From NCBI RefSeq assembly GCF_000224145.3, contig NC_020173.2, positions 5,527,039 through 5,591,038 on the forward strand: a stretch of DNA of 64,000 nt, in the 5' to 3' direction. The stretch is from Ciona intestinalis. Lineage: Eukaryota; Chordata; Ascidiacea; Phlebobranchia; Cionidae. The translations under genes were made by a program, and so were the position numbers. Numbering within the stretch: position 1 is the first letter of the stretch; the number at the start of each line of letters is the position of its first letter. The notes under the pieces are model-generated. The model saw only the letters and a list, made by a program, of their open reading frames with translations, searched no databases and had not been told where the DNA came from. This document shows, one piece after another, positions 45,652 through 56,806 of this stretch.

Positions 45652-48600
45652 TCATGTCAGTTTCTTTAGCTTTTTAATTTTGTTCATATCAAGGACATTG
45701 GTGAAATCATGATCACGTGATATTTCATCCATCATCTGATCATCTTCGTGATCTGAACAAAGACTTGGGGTTCTAAACCGGGGCGATGGGGTGTCTCCTT
45801 GTCTGGGTGTTCTTGGAGAATTTCGATTTTGTGGATGAGATAATCTCGGAGATGATGACATCCTTCGCTGCTCTTCCATCCGAGGCTCCACATAGTGGTC
45901 AGCTGATCCCGACCTACCTTGCCGCATTGTGGCGCTATTGTGGCGAGTATTTCGACGGTTGCATTGCCGTGAATAAGCAGTTGGAGGGGGCATTAGAATA
46001 CCATCATCTGATTGGTTGGTTTGGTCACATGACGGGCTTAATGTTCGGCGCTGTGATAAAGCTTGAACCAACCGGGGGGAAAGTACCTAATATAAAAATT
46101 AGTTAGGTAAAAAATGAACGGTTAAAAAAACTGTATGTGTAAATTATTTGATTAAAAAAAAGGTGAAAACCAAGTAAATAAAAAAGGTTTGTAAAAATTA
46201 ACAGGTATTATACAAATATGGGGGTGTTTTTATAATAATTTAGAAATAATAATAAGAAAACAGCAAAACAAACTTTTAAATCGTTATCTCGCTGTGGTCG
46301 TTCAACCTTGTCTTGTTGGATATGGTTGAGCGCTTCCATTACACGAGGGGAAATTATTTGTTCCAATGTTTCACCCCCCTGTTATGATGTAATACTCGTT
46401 AGTAAAAAGTAATGTTTTAGAAAAACATGGTTTTAAAAAATTCATGTTTTCCTTACTTTTTCAGATAAATTTGAGTCATATCCTCTTGGGTCATACACCC
46501 TATTGTTACCAGAACAATGGGCGTATGATGATGGAGGTTTCTGCTCGTTTTGTCCAAGATCTTGAAGGAAAGGAGTCATCATGTCTATTGTATCACCAAG
46601 ATTGTTCTGGAAGGTAAACGTGGAGTTAGTTGAAGATTGTTTGTTCATACAATGTGAATGCTAATTCAGAATAGCATATGTTTAAATCGCTGTCAAGTCA
46701 AAAAGGATGTTTAAATGAGTTTAATTTAACCCTTGTTCATACAATGTGAATGCTAATACATACAATAGCATATGTTTATATCAACGTAAACCAGTTTTAT
46801 ACACCTTTTTATACAACATCATATAACGTTTGAGAAGAAAAATTGATTCAAAAGTATGGGCTGTATATTTGTGACATTTGAAAAAAATATTTATTCCAAT
46901 TGTTGTTTAAAAATGATTATTACATCATAACAGGGGGTGGAATATTGAGGCAAATAATTTTATTCATACAACAGCATATATATAAATCGCTGTTAAGACA
47001 GTTTTTTTGAATGAGTTTGATACTACTCTTAACATTGAACAACAGTCCAACTTGTGGCATTGGCCCAACTATGACCAACATTCCAGGGCGGCCATGTTGT
47101 ACGAGTGACAATTTGGATATCTTATTATTAATGACCACTGGTTTAAAGCAATTATGGTTTAAGTGTCTTTCCCAAGAACACGCACATCTACAATGGTAGG
47201 AGCATCGAGTTTTGAACCTGTAATCTCTAGGTAAGAGGTAAGTGCACAAACAATTGTGCCACACATTACAATGAAATATGCTTGTGTACAAGTGCTAACT
47301 TTTTTACATCTAGCTAAAATGCGAGTGCTCTAACCAGTTTGGTTCCACATTTACCATCATATACACATTATTACACAAACTAAGATTTAATCCAAATAAA
47401 GTTTCACCTGTATCTGTGACCAGTTCACTGAAGAGTTTTGCTGTTTATTCTCTTTACTGACATCTTGTGGTGGCCTGTAAACAATACATTAGTATGACAT
47501 AACAAAATGTTTATGATGTAATAATCACTTTGATTGTTGCAGATCAGGGCTAGCTCCTCTTGATGGTTCATCTGATTCTGGAACAACAAACAATATTTTT
47601 TATTGTTTTGAGACAACACACTTAACATTACCGGGAATTTCTGCCAGTGATTTACAGCGGGCACAAGATATATTAAATTATAAAATACCTATGCTGTACC
47701 AACAATCGTTGTCCTGCCGCATAAGGATAAATAGGTGCAATTCATATTCATAATACAGAACAATATCCATTATGACATCACATACCATCTTCTCCCCCCT
47801 CAATAAGACCATACTTCTCCATATACTTCCTCGTGCCCATCGTCATGTTACACGGAGATATCAAACTCATTCCTGGCATCGATGCTGCCACCGTGTGCTC
47901 ATTCTGCAACAAAAATTAAGTAATAATTAATTTTGTTTAAATTATAAAAAAAATATTTAAAAGATTTAAAAAAGAAAAAAAAAATGGCGGACAAAACATT
48001 GTTTATAATAAACCTTGTATTCAGTTTTATACTGAAAGATCTTGTAAAATACATTATTCATGGTAGCAGAAGAATAATTAATTTAACTATTTCAGCTCAC
48101 ATTGACTTTTATTGGGATAAAAAAAATTAAGAAAAATGTTTTAAAGAAATAAATAAACACTAAACAGTATGTGTGTTTCGGTAATGGCCCAATCAGGTCT
48201 AAATCCTAGGTTCTTAACAAGGACCTCATCCACATAAAAAAGAACTGCTGCAAATTAACAATTTCAACTTGTTTAACTCACATTGACTTTCATTGGGGTT
48301 TGTGTTGGAGTAATTTTCATCAATTGATCATCAGATAAATATTTGAGAGCGATCGCGTTTGCGTGGATGCTCATCTCCGATGCGCTTCTGCTTCCTGTGA
48401 TGGTGTTGATCTCGTTGCTCCGGAGGACTCCTTCGTTTGCGAGGATTGATAAGTAGGTGAGGTGTGGGATCAAAGGAGGAGGGAGGCCACTGTGAAGAAA
48501 GATGATAACATATAAGTTTTGATATATGGTTGGACCTCAATCAATTTCCCTTCTATACCATAACACCATCCTGTAGTAATTTATGAAACATATTGCTATC

Positions 48601-51600
48601 TGACTTTGACAAGTACATTCTCGATTAACATTATAACATTTTACATTGTGAGGATAAGACATACTTTGGTAATTTAGGACTAAAAATAACACCCACTCAC
48701 TGGGAGAGCTTCCAACACTCATAGTGCATAAGTTTAGTCTTTTTCAAAGTAAATTTCACACCAAACTTACGCGACGCATGGATTCTTTGTATTTTCCTCA
48801 ACCACACAAATTGTTTGGTCATCTTCTCTCTTTAGGGAAACCCCCATCTTACGTAGTTGCTTTCTCGTAGCAGCGATAACTTTTTCGTGTCGAGTTCGAC
48901 TAAAAGAAACATTCAGTCACTTAATTGCTGAACATGGCCTTTAGCATTGTATTTTAGGGCAGTAATTATACATAAAACCTCATATAACCTCTTGTATAAT
49001 CTAGTCTTTTTAGGTTTAATAATAAATATACTTTACCTTTTGTGTTTCTTCTGTTTTTCGCTATGAGGACGGTAATCATCACCATGACGACCGTGATCAT
49101 CACCATGACGACCGTGATCATCACCATGACGACCGTGATCATCACCATGACGACCGTGATCGTCACCATGACGACCGTGATCGTCACCGTGGCTACCCGA
49201 CACACATGATGATGATGCTTCACTCCCAACATCTATATCGGCATTCTTAAGCATTGTTTGAACCTGCAACGATATTTGTTGATTTTCAGTAACCACCAGC
49301 GGTGTTTCGAGGGCCCAAGAAACATGCACTCCCAAAGTTTTCGGGTAAAATAAGGCATGAAAAAACATGTTTCATTGCTGGTTTAAGGTCAACTCTATCT
49401 ACTTCTACTGTAGCAGCCAAAGTATATTTTTCGACTATTTAAAGTTTTAAATTATAGTTGTACCACTTTGTAAGTGAGGCCCATGGTGGCAACATATTGT
49501 GGGAGACAGAAATTTTTACTTCTGCAGTAGTTGGCAAAGTGTATTTGTCGGGTTTTCACCTGTTTTAAAAGATTTCCAAAGAATTGATCATCTTCTTTCG
49601 ATTCAAGTGATTTTCTCCTCACGTGTTGGTACATGCTGGCACTTTCACCAAGCACGGGACTGTGATTATTATAAAGAGGTTACATTTAATAGACACATAT
49701 CATCAGTGTATCTAACCAAAAAAACTCTAAAATTTATACACCCGTATACATTTACCAAAGACCAGTATAACTATTGAACAGTATCTAAACTATTGACTGC
49801 CTATACACAAGTTGGGTTGACTGTAGCTCCTACCATGGGCACTGGATGTTGTAGTAATGGGGCAACATACTGAAATAGAACATGCCCAATCCAATCAATT
49901 AATGCATTGACTCACAACTGCCACAAGACCTCATTCTTATAGAATAGAAATCATCATAAACCCCCCAAAAACTGTCTCAGTAGGGTGTAGGGCATATACA
50001 ATAGGTGCTGTAGCCTGCAGTAATGGGGCAACATACACACATAAATAGAAATACCAATGGAATAAATGAACACCCACCTATCATGGCACCATGATTGTTG
50101 GAGTTGTTTATTACTTGTATCTAACACAGGAATATCCACCTTTATACTTGATGCAATGCTTTCATCCATGTTGTTTAGTTCGCCCAACATTAAACTTACT
50201 TCTTCCCAGCCACCCATCTCACTACTGTGTGGAAATAATGCGAATATAGCTATGTTATATAACTGTGCCCATCATATGCAATGAACTTTTATAAATAATA
50301 AATGCAAAACCACCCATCTCACTACTGTGTATAACTATGTGCGAGTTATTATGACCTTAGGAATATGCTTTAACTTGGCCCATAGCACAGATTTTTTACA
50401 AATACAGTGAAAGCAGTAATAGATGAATGCAAAATCCTGCTAAACTAATTTTTTATGCTTATAGGTTACTTATGTTTTGTATCTTCGTAAAAATCTGAGG
50501 GAAAAATGCACTTTAACTCTTAGTTGTCAAACATAGGGAACCTCATTGCTTAATGTGGTGAATGCAATATACTTTGGCTATGCTTGTTTGTATAGACACC
50601 TAACAGCAGGGTAAAATCTGGGGTGACATTGTTAAAATACAGTTACACTCATAGTTGTCAAACATAGGGAACCTCATTGATTAATGTGGTGAATGCAATG
50701 CATCACATCACAGGGAGCAGAAGCGCATTTTTCAGAAACCAAACAGCAAGGTAAACCCTATTTTAGTATTTTTAGCTGAAACATCGTTTCCACAAACCTT
50801 GCATTGAGAATTTCATCCGGATTCCTGGATTGTGATTGGTTCATTTCCTCTAACGGTTCTGCATCATTGACTTTGTTGAAAGAAACTTAAAAGTTTACAA
50901 TTTTAATGAAAATAAATAACTTTTAATTTAACTGTTTCAAAAAAATGGTTCATAAAATTGGTGACATAACAATGTACCTTGTTCATTCGATTTTTGGTCG
51001 ATTGTTTCATCACAATTAAATTGTTCACTTTGATCCTTTGTTTCTAAGATATCTGTGTTGGTAGCTACCGTGTTCTTGGTTGAAGGGAAGTCCCATTCTG
51101 TTTGTGTGCACGCCTCTGTGCGATCATGCAGAACATGTGGTTGCTTAGCAACATGGTCATGTGACTTGATGAGCAGTTGGACTTGGGATTGAAGTTGTTT
51201 CAGTTGCGTGTCTTGTTGTAGAAGAAGGTGGTAAGCTTCTGGGGGGAGGTGCTGCATCCAAGGGGGGTGGGTTGGTGTTTGGGGGACTGGGGGGTTATTA
51301 GGGGCTTGGTGGGGGTAAGTTGGGGTTGAAGGGGGTTCAGGGTGGGGTGAATGGGGGTTTGTGGTGATTCTAAGGGATGGGTGTTGTGGGTTAGGGGTTT
51401 GAGAGTTTTGAAGGGTTCCCTGGGTTGGGTAAGAAGGGGTTTGGGGGGCCGACATGTTACCCGGGATTCGGTGGCTTTGGGGGGTTAAGTAGTGGGGGTT
51501 AGGAGTTTGTGTATGGGTTAAGGGGTGAATTGGGGGTGTGTGGGGTTGGTTTGGGGTGTGTGGCCGCTTCAAAGCGTGGTTGGGGGTTAAATTTGGGGCT

Positions 51601-54600
51601 TGTCTGGGTAACGTACGGGAATGGGGCTGGTCAGGGGTAAAATATGGACGGGGTGGTTNNNNNNNNNNNNNNNNNNNNNNNNNNNNNNNNNNNNNNNNNN
51701 NNNNNNNNGGTGGGGGTGGTTTAGGTTATTTCCCTTTAATATGGTGGGGTTACGGGGCTGGGGTTGGGTTTTGTAATGAGGGTTATGGGGTTGGAAGCTC
51801 TCCTGGTAGATAAGTGAAGGTTCCAGTATTGAGGGTTCGAGGTCATCGAGTTTATATTTGGGGGTCGGGGTTGGGGCTGGGGAGGGGAATTCCACTGGGG
51901 TTATTTGGGGGAAATCCCTTGGTGGGCAATTTTCGTCATTGTTTGATTTTTCCTTGTTAGAGTGGTTCCGCTGCTTAAGTGGTTTGTTTGTGACATCACT
52001 GATGGTGGGTAACGGGTTTAAATGTTTCTGGAATAAATATTAGTGAATTATAAATGGAGGATAATGATATGCGTAGCCTAAGTTAAAGTTGGTATAAAAG
52101 TAGTTCATTAATCAATACTGAAATACCAAATGACTTTCATTACTAATAGAATAATTGGGATGAATGAATATAATATACCAACATTATGATGACAACTTAA
52201 CACTAGGCTGAACATGGTTACAACATGGTTAGGCAATTCAGCATATATATATAAATGTATTGGGTAATGGGAGTTTTTGAAACAATAACTTTATTACAAT
52301 CCAGCAAATATGATATATAGAACAAAAGCATCTATCATTGGCTGAGGTGTCAAGGGAAGATCTTTAATATAACTTTGTCTTTAACCCCTTTGCCTATCTC
52401 TGGAAAAGCAACAGGCCGGTGAGATCTGGTCAGGTTCGTGTAGTAGCACTCTGGATGTTGGGATAATTGACCAATTCTGGCCTATATTACATTGCAGGAC
52501 CTCATCCACATAAAAAAACTGACCACAATGCAATATAAGGTTATCAGTCAGGGGGAATCACCTGGTATGCCGGTGAAGAGAAAGTCCCTGATTTTTGCAA
52601 AGCTTCAGCGAACATGGCGCGATCTCTGCTGCCATCTGGTGGTTCTAACGTAAACTTGAAATTGAAAGTTGACGAGGAATCGTTTGGTTTGTACATGTGG
52701 ATGTAATCCTGTGATATTATGGTGGGGTTGAATAATAGTATTTCAAACACTTAGTTGAAATGTTAAATTAAAATGTTGCTTTCTTTATCTGAATAAACAT
52801 TTACAAAGTGTGATGCAGCAAATGAATCGTATTAAGGTTCCATTGGAAATTAGAAAGGGATGATAAACATTGAAATATTTACCTCCATAAATAGGAAAAG
52901 TGTAAATAATAATATTTCACAGGATTAGTTGAAATTTTAAGTTATCCAAATATATTATTTACAAACTGTTATGCAGTAAACAATATTTAAATTTCGCTGC
53001 AAAAACGTTTTGCATAAATATTAAAATATTCTACTCTAAATAGAAAGAGGCTGTCCTCTGTTCTCTGTGCTAGGTAACTTTAAATTTGAATGAATGATGT
53101 CTCAATATCACAACAATATTTTTCCGATAGAATAAAACTTGTGTATATGCATAACATATTAACCTGCGCTGATAAAATATCAAAGTCAAGTTTCTCGTTT
53201 TGATCGAGTTTGCAAGCGTAGAAAGTTGGTTTGGTTGAAGCCACAGTGTATAATGCAAGTAGATAACAACCTTCACTTAGGATTCTGTAGAATATATATG
53301 AACTGAAAGTTTGAAGTTATATCGGTTTATAGGTTCATGTTGTACATTGCCGTTTCAAGCTGATGCACTTTTTTAAAAAAAAAAATTTTTTTTAGCAGAA
53401 TATTTTCAGGAGTTGAAAGGCATTAAACAAGCTTTTACAAAGAAAACACGGTGATTGTTTTGGTAAAATTTTATGTGTCGGTGGCATTTAAATCTGCAAA
53501 ATTTAAGATGAACTTATGAGTAAGCATAAGCTAACTATTACTACCTTTGATTACTATATTTATAAGTATTACTAATACAATCCATATATGTGATTACCTT
53601 TCTTTGAGTCCACTGTAATGCAGATATCTTACGCATGCCATCAATACATAGGGGTGGTACGGGGTCATGACCCCACTAACCCACACCCCCACTGTGGGTA
53701 ACCTGGATGCTTTGGGGTCGGAATCAAGCAGAAAAAGAATCTTTCGTGTTTGATCCATCGTCATAAACCTATCATTGATTTATATCAAGTTTTGTATAAG
53801 TAAGTATAGAGGGGGGTGGGGAAAGACAGGACACCTTTAGCACATAATGTCCAAATATCCTGATCGTATTTTAAACAATTAACAACGGTCTATGGGAGTT
53901 GTATTGATACGGTTTTATAACTCCTTTATTAGTTTACTACCAAACAGGATGGGAAATTTAAAAGAAAAGGTGTCCCATCTCCCCCCACCCTACTATAACA
54001 AATAGTTTTCCAAACACCATAAATTTAATACTTTCAATATGAAACTATCAAAGTTAATAGATTTCCATCTCACCCTGATTTTTGTATCCTCTGTACATAA
54101 GAAATGTTGAGGGAGCCACACAAGTTCTTGGCAAGAGCTGTTGGAATGACTGGTATTGGTGTGACAGGTGTAAGATGCGCTGTTGTGGATACAACTACTG
54201 ATGTGGCTCGTATTAACAATCCAGCTATTGTTTCATTATTGTTCATTGTGTGGTAACAATGGATTCGAAGGGGAAACACCTTGGAGACATCCAAGTTCGT
54301 TGACGAGAAATTTTTGTGCAAATTCTGAAAAGTTGTAAACAAATTAAAAATTTATATACAGATGTAAAATTGGCACGGCAAGAGTTTTTAGACAACAGAG
54401 TTTCAAACACCTGCCAGCCTATGTAATCATGTATGTTACTTTGGGGTTAATTAGTAGTTTTTAGACAACAGAGTTTCAAACACCTTGTGCCAGCCTATGT
54501 AATCATGTATGTTACTTTGGGGTTAATTAGTAGGCTTAATTTTGTTTATGAAAACCGGTAACCCTATAATAAAGAGCCTATATTATACCAATAACTTACA

Positions 54601-55721
54601 ATAAAATGTAATGCTGAACAACGCATATACCAGTTACAAACAAAATTATAAAACCTACTTGAATAGATGCCTGAAAANNNNNNNNNNNNNNNNNNNNNNN
54701 NNNNNNNNNNNNNNNNNNNNNNNNNNNGACTTTATGACATCATCTTTCACGATGCCGGGGTCAAATCGATCAAGGGTGACCACAATCCCACTTTCATCTG
54801 TTACAAAACAATTATAATCAGCATTATGAGACAAATTGTTATTGTCTGGAATAATACTAATCATAAACTGCTCTTTCGGTCATTTTATTTCTAGAACCAA
54901 GTTTAGACAACCTAGTTGGTTATTCTGCTACTGCTGGCATAACAAGGCATAGTGTGATACTTTTAATTGCTCTTCAGAATGTAAACTTTAACGTACCTAC
55001 ATTTGGTATGTGACAAACATTATCAGTGTCAAATTTAAGGCGACTTATATAAACATACAAATTTGATACCAAAAATTAATTCGACGGAAGATTTCAAGTT
55101 TAATAAACCCACCTTCCACAACTTCCAATGAGCCGATCAGAAACCCTCGGAAAGTTTCGTTACCCCTCTCTTCCACATCCTGTATTGCATGTTTATGTGC
55201 GAGGCGTATACAACGCTCAACGCATACCAAGTCTATGGTAGGGTAATGTTGGAAACCAAACATAAAACTATCTCCTTGTGGCGTCATGTCCCTGGAAACA
55301 AAACAACATATTATATAAATAAATAAATATATAATAAAGCAAAGTTGAGGTTCAGGATACAGGGCATTTTTTAAGGAATGCTGAATGCCCTTGACTCAGT
55401 TTGGCGAAAATAGAAAAAATAAGACTTTTACAATCTTCGGACCCCTAGGTTAGGGGGTTAGGTTATAGGGGTTAGTAGTTAGTGGTTATATAGGGGTTAG
55501 GGGTTATTGGTTAGCAAATAAGGTGGGGGAGGGAGTGGGGGTGCAGACTCTTCACTAGCACCCAGACTTGATTTAACTAAACCACAAATTAATCTTACAA
55601 CAACTCACCAAAGATGTTTTGGAGATAGAGGAAATACGAAACAAGAATCAACTTTTTTCACATTTTGACCATGAATATTTTTTTCAGATTCCGGGGTAAA
55701 ATATGAACTAACAGAAAGCAT
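45652..55721 (-). CDS. STIL: STIL centriolar assembly protein, ~20 exons, two assembly gaps
   Basis: STIL/Ana2/SAS-5 family: recruits SAS-6 to the procentriole under PLK4 control. Exons, in order: 55609-55721, 55113-55291, 54659-54845 (gap inside), 54074-54324, 53598-53768, 53164-53284, 52562-52708, 50978-52027 (gap inside), 50798-50870, 50078-50224, 49560-49659, 49037-49263, 48771-48899, 48282-48489, 47786-47903, 47529-47577, 47408-47474, 46457-46606, 46274-46378, 45652-46086. About 1340 residues, human 1287. The N-terminal block matches human closely: CIRLAHKHA with FLIGSLEV, VTLDRFDPG, TPIPVIPTALAKNL, MDQTRKILFLLDSDP. The central coiled coil PPEAYHLLLQQDTQLKQLQ corresponds to the PLK4-binding region. 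STAN-like ALKYLSDDQL and GTRKYMEKYGLI follow, and the C-terminal TIM-like end is LDMNKIKKLKKL. The smallest exons (47529-47577, 47408-47474) are least certain. Confidence 0.93.
47030..47270 (-). mobile_element. SINE copy with tRNA-like head (STIL intron)
   Basis: The plus strand ends TTGTGCCACACA, the complement of the A-box region. GTGTCTTTCCCAAGAACACG and GAGTTTTGAACCTGT (B-box complement) precede it. The left part differs from the 40335 copy. Confidence 0.6.
49067..49192 (-). repeat. 21-bp in-frame tandem repeat encoding HGDDHGR in STIL exon 12
   Basis: Six units of about CATCACCATGACGACCGTGA (plus strand), with silent A/G changes (ATCATC against ATCGTC). They encode five HGDDHGR units plus a final HGDDYRP, before a Lys-rich end. 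Length is a multiple of three, so unit number can vary without breaking the frame. Confidence 0.95.
50511..50702. repeat. ~62-bp direct repeat in STIL intron 9
   Basis: TAGTTGTCAAACATAGGGAA, then CCTCATTGxTTAATGTGGTG, occurs at 50521-50570 and 50651-50700 with few differences, 130 bp apart. Non-coding. Confidence 0.8.
51241..51900 (-). other. Pro/Thr-rich, G-rich-template segment of STIL exon 8
   Basis: The plus strand is dense in GGGG runs, and the coding strand gives Pro/Thr/Asn/His-rich protein with recurring TPN and QTPN words. The G-runs could form quadruplexes, which may explain the sequencing gap at 51659-51708 inside it. Confidence 0.8.
51659..51708. other. Assembly gap, 50 N, inside STIL exon 8
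   Basis: The open frame before the gap leaves one base and the frame after it needs two, so the true missing length should be a multiple of three if the exon is continuous. 50 is not. Confidence 0.95.
53805..53996. mobile_element. Full TA-MITE in STIL intron 4
   Basis: TATAGAGGGGGGTGGGGAAA at the left, CCCCCCACCCTACTATA at the right, with AACAACGGTCTATGGGAGTT inside. Confidence 0.85.
54380..54533. repeat. ~75-bp tandem duplication in STIL intron 3
   Basis: TTTTTAGACAACAGAGTTTC ... GGGGTTAATTAGTA is present twice in a row, with a 4-bp difference (ACCTGCCAG against ACCTTGTGCCAG). The unit comes from a SINE body. Confidence 0.85.
54678..54727. other. Assembly gap, 50 N, inside STIL exon 3
   Basis: The gap sits just after VTLDRFDPG. 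Phase arithmetic again asks for a multiple of three if no intron is hidden in the gap. Confidence 0.95.
55440..55560. repeat. GGTTAG/GGGGTTA-rich stretch, telomere-like words
   Basis: Irregular repeats such as TTAGGGGGTTAGGTTATAGG and GGTTAGGGGTTATTGG. The end ACTCTTCACTAGCACC matches the small inverted-repeat family at 31981-32090, so it is more likely a transposable element than a true interstitial telomere. Confidence 0.55.
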
Positions 55722-55725
55722 TAAG

Positions 55726-55727
55726 CT
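55726..55727 (-). promoter_or_regulatory. Splice acceptor 4 nt before STIL ATG
   Basis: Minus strand: AAAATTTAAGACAG|CTTAATG. The pyrimidine tract is weak, and an alternative AG (TTTATAG) lies about 16 nt further upstream. Confidence 0.4.
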
Positions 55728-56800
55728 GTCTTAAATTTTATCTATAAATTTTTAAATAAAATACTACAGGTGCAAGGTGCTACATATAAAGTGAAATATC
55801 CTAATTATTTTTAGAAAAACAACATATATAATTTGATAAAAAATAGAAAAATATACTTCACAAACAGACAGTAAAGTTTGAATAATGTACAAAAAGATTT
55901 ACTTCGGTTACCCGGTGTAAAAAAATTACAACTATGCGCTAAAGTAAAACTTTGAACTAAAACCTGGTCGTCTTAGTCTATAATGTTAACTCCAGCGCAT
56001 TTAACTTGTACTCATAAATAAGCAGACAAAATCAATAAATTTTAACTTGGAATGTTCACAAAAGATTGAATAAGCCGAAACACTATCACTTAAAATTCTA
56101 AGTTCTTTAAATATTTCTGTTTTGTTTTTAAAATTTCGCGGAATGAGCGAATTTTACCGGTAATCATTCAGCCGTGACCATTTAAACGGATGAGCGTAAT
56201 TTTTATATTCTTTAGGACTTTTGGGGACTTTTTAAATAATTAAAATTAGTATAAAAAAAGACATTGTTTTATAATATAAAACCTTTAAAATAACAAATTG
56301 TTATGTAATACCGCAATTTAAAAAAACAGTTTGCGTTTATATTAAGCATGGATTATTATATTTTAACTTTTGCTATTTTTTAACGAATTCAATCTATACA
56401 ACAATAAAAATGTCCCTTTACGATTACAAATATTTCAGCCCACATTAAGTAAATTCACTTGGCAACGTTTCTACTTCACTCAAGGGCCTCTGTGGAGTTT
56501 ATCAAAGAAACAGTGTGGAGAAAGTCATATTAAGCGATGCGAGATACAAGCACAGAACGTAATGCAAACACAGTACAGCAAGTTAGGAAGCTACCAGTTT
56601 TGTGGCTGAGTAGCTATTAACCTAGCAACAGGTTCGCTTCACCGGAGATTAAAGTCTTTTTCCTGTTCATAAAGTATTGTATTAAAACATTCAGCCGAAC
56701 ATAGTAAGCCATTTGAAACGCAGGGCAGTGTATTTTATATTCTGGACAGATAGGAAGCAATTACATATGCTGATGGCGTGCTAATAACAATATCCTACAT

Positions 56801-56802
56801 AG
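56801..56802 (+). promoter_or_regulatory. Splice acceptor 4 nt before fucosyltransferase ATG
   Basis: GCTAATAACAATATCCTACATAG|GAACATG. A branch-point-like CTAAT is well placed. Confidence 0.55.
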
Positions 56803-56806
56803 GAAC

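Larger units (their letters stand above)
55722..56806. other. Head-to-head interval between STIL and fucosyltransferase
   Basis: About 1.1 kb of unique AT-rich DNA between two divergent start codons, without MITE or SINE copies. It probably holds both promoters. No TATA position can be argued from sequence alone. Confidence 0.5.

Noticed and set aside
48771..48899. The STIL segment with KVIAATRKQLRKM taken at first as the PLK4-binding coiled coil
   Set aside because: The better match is PPEAYHLLLQQDTQLKQLQ in exon 8, which has the position and heptad pattern expected of that region.
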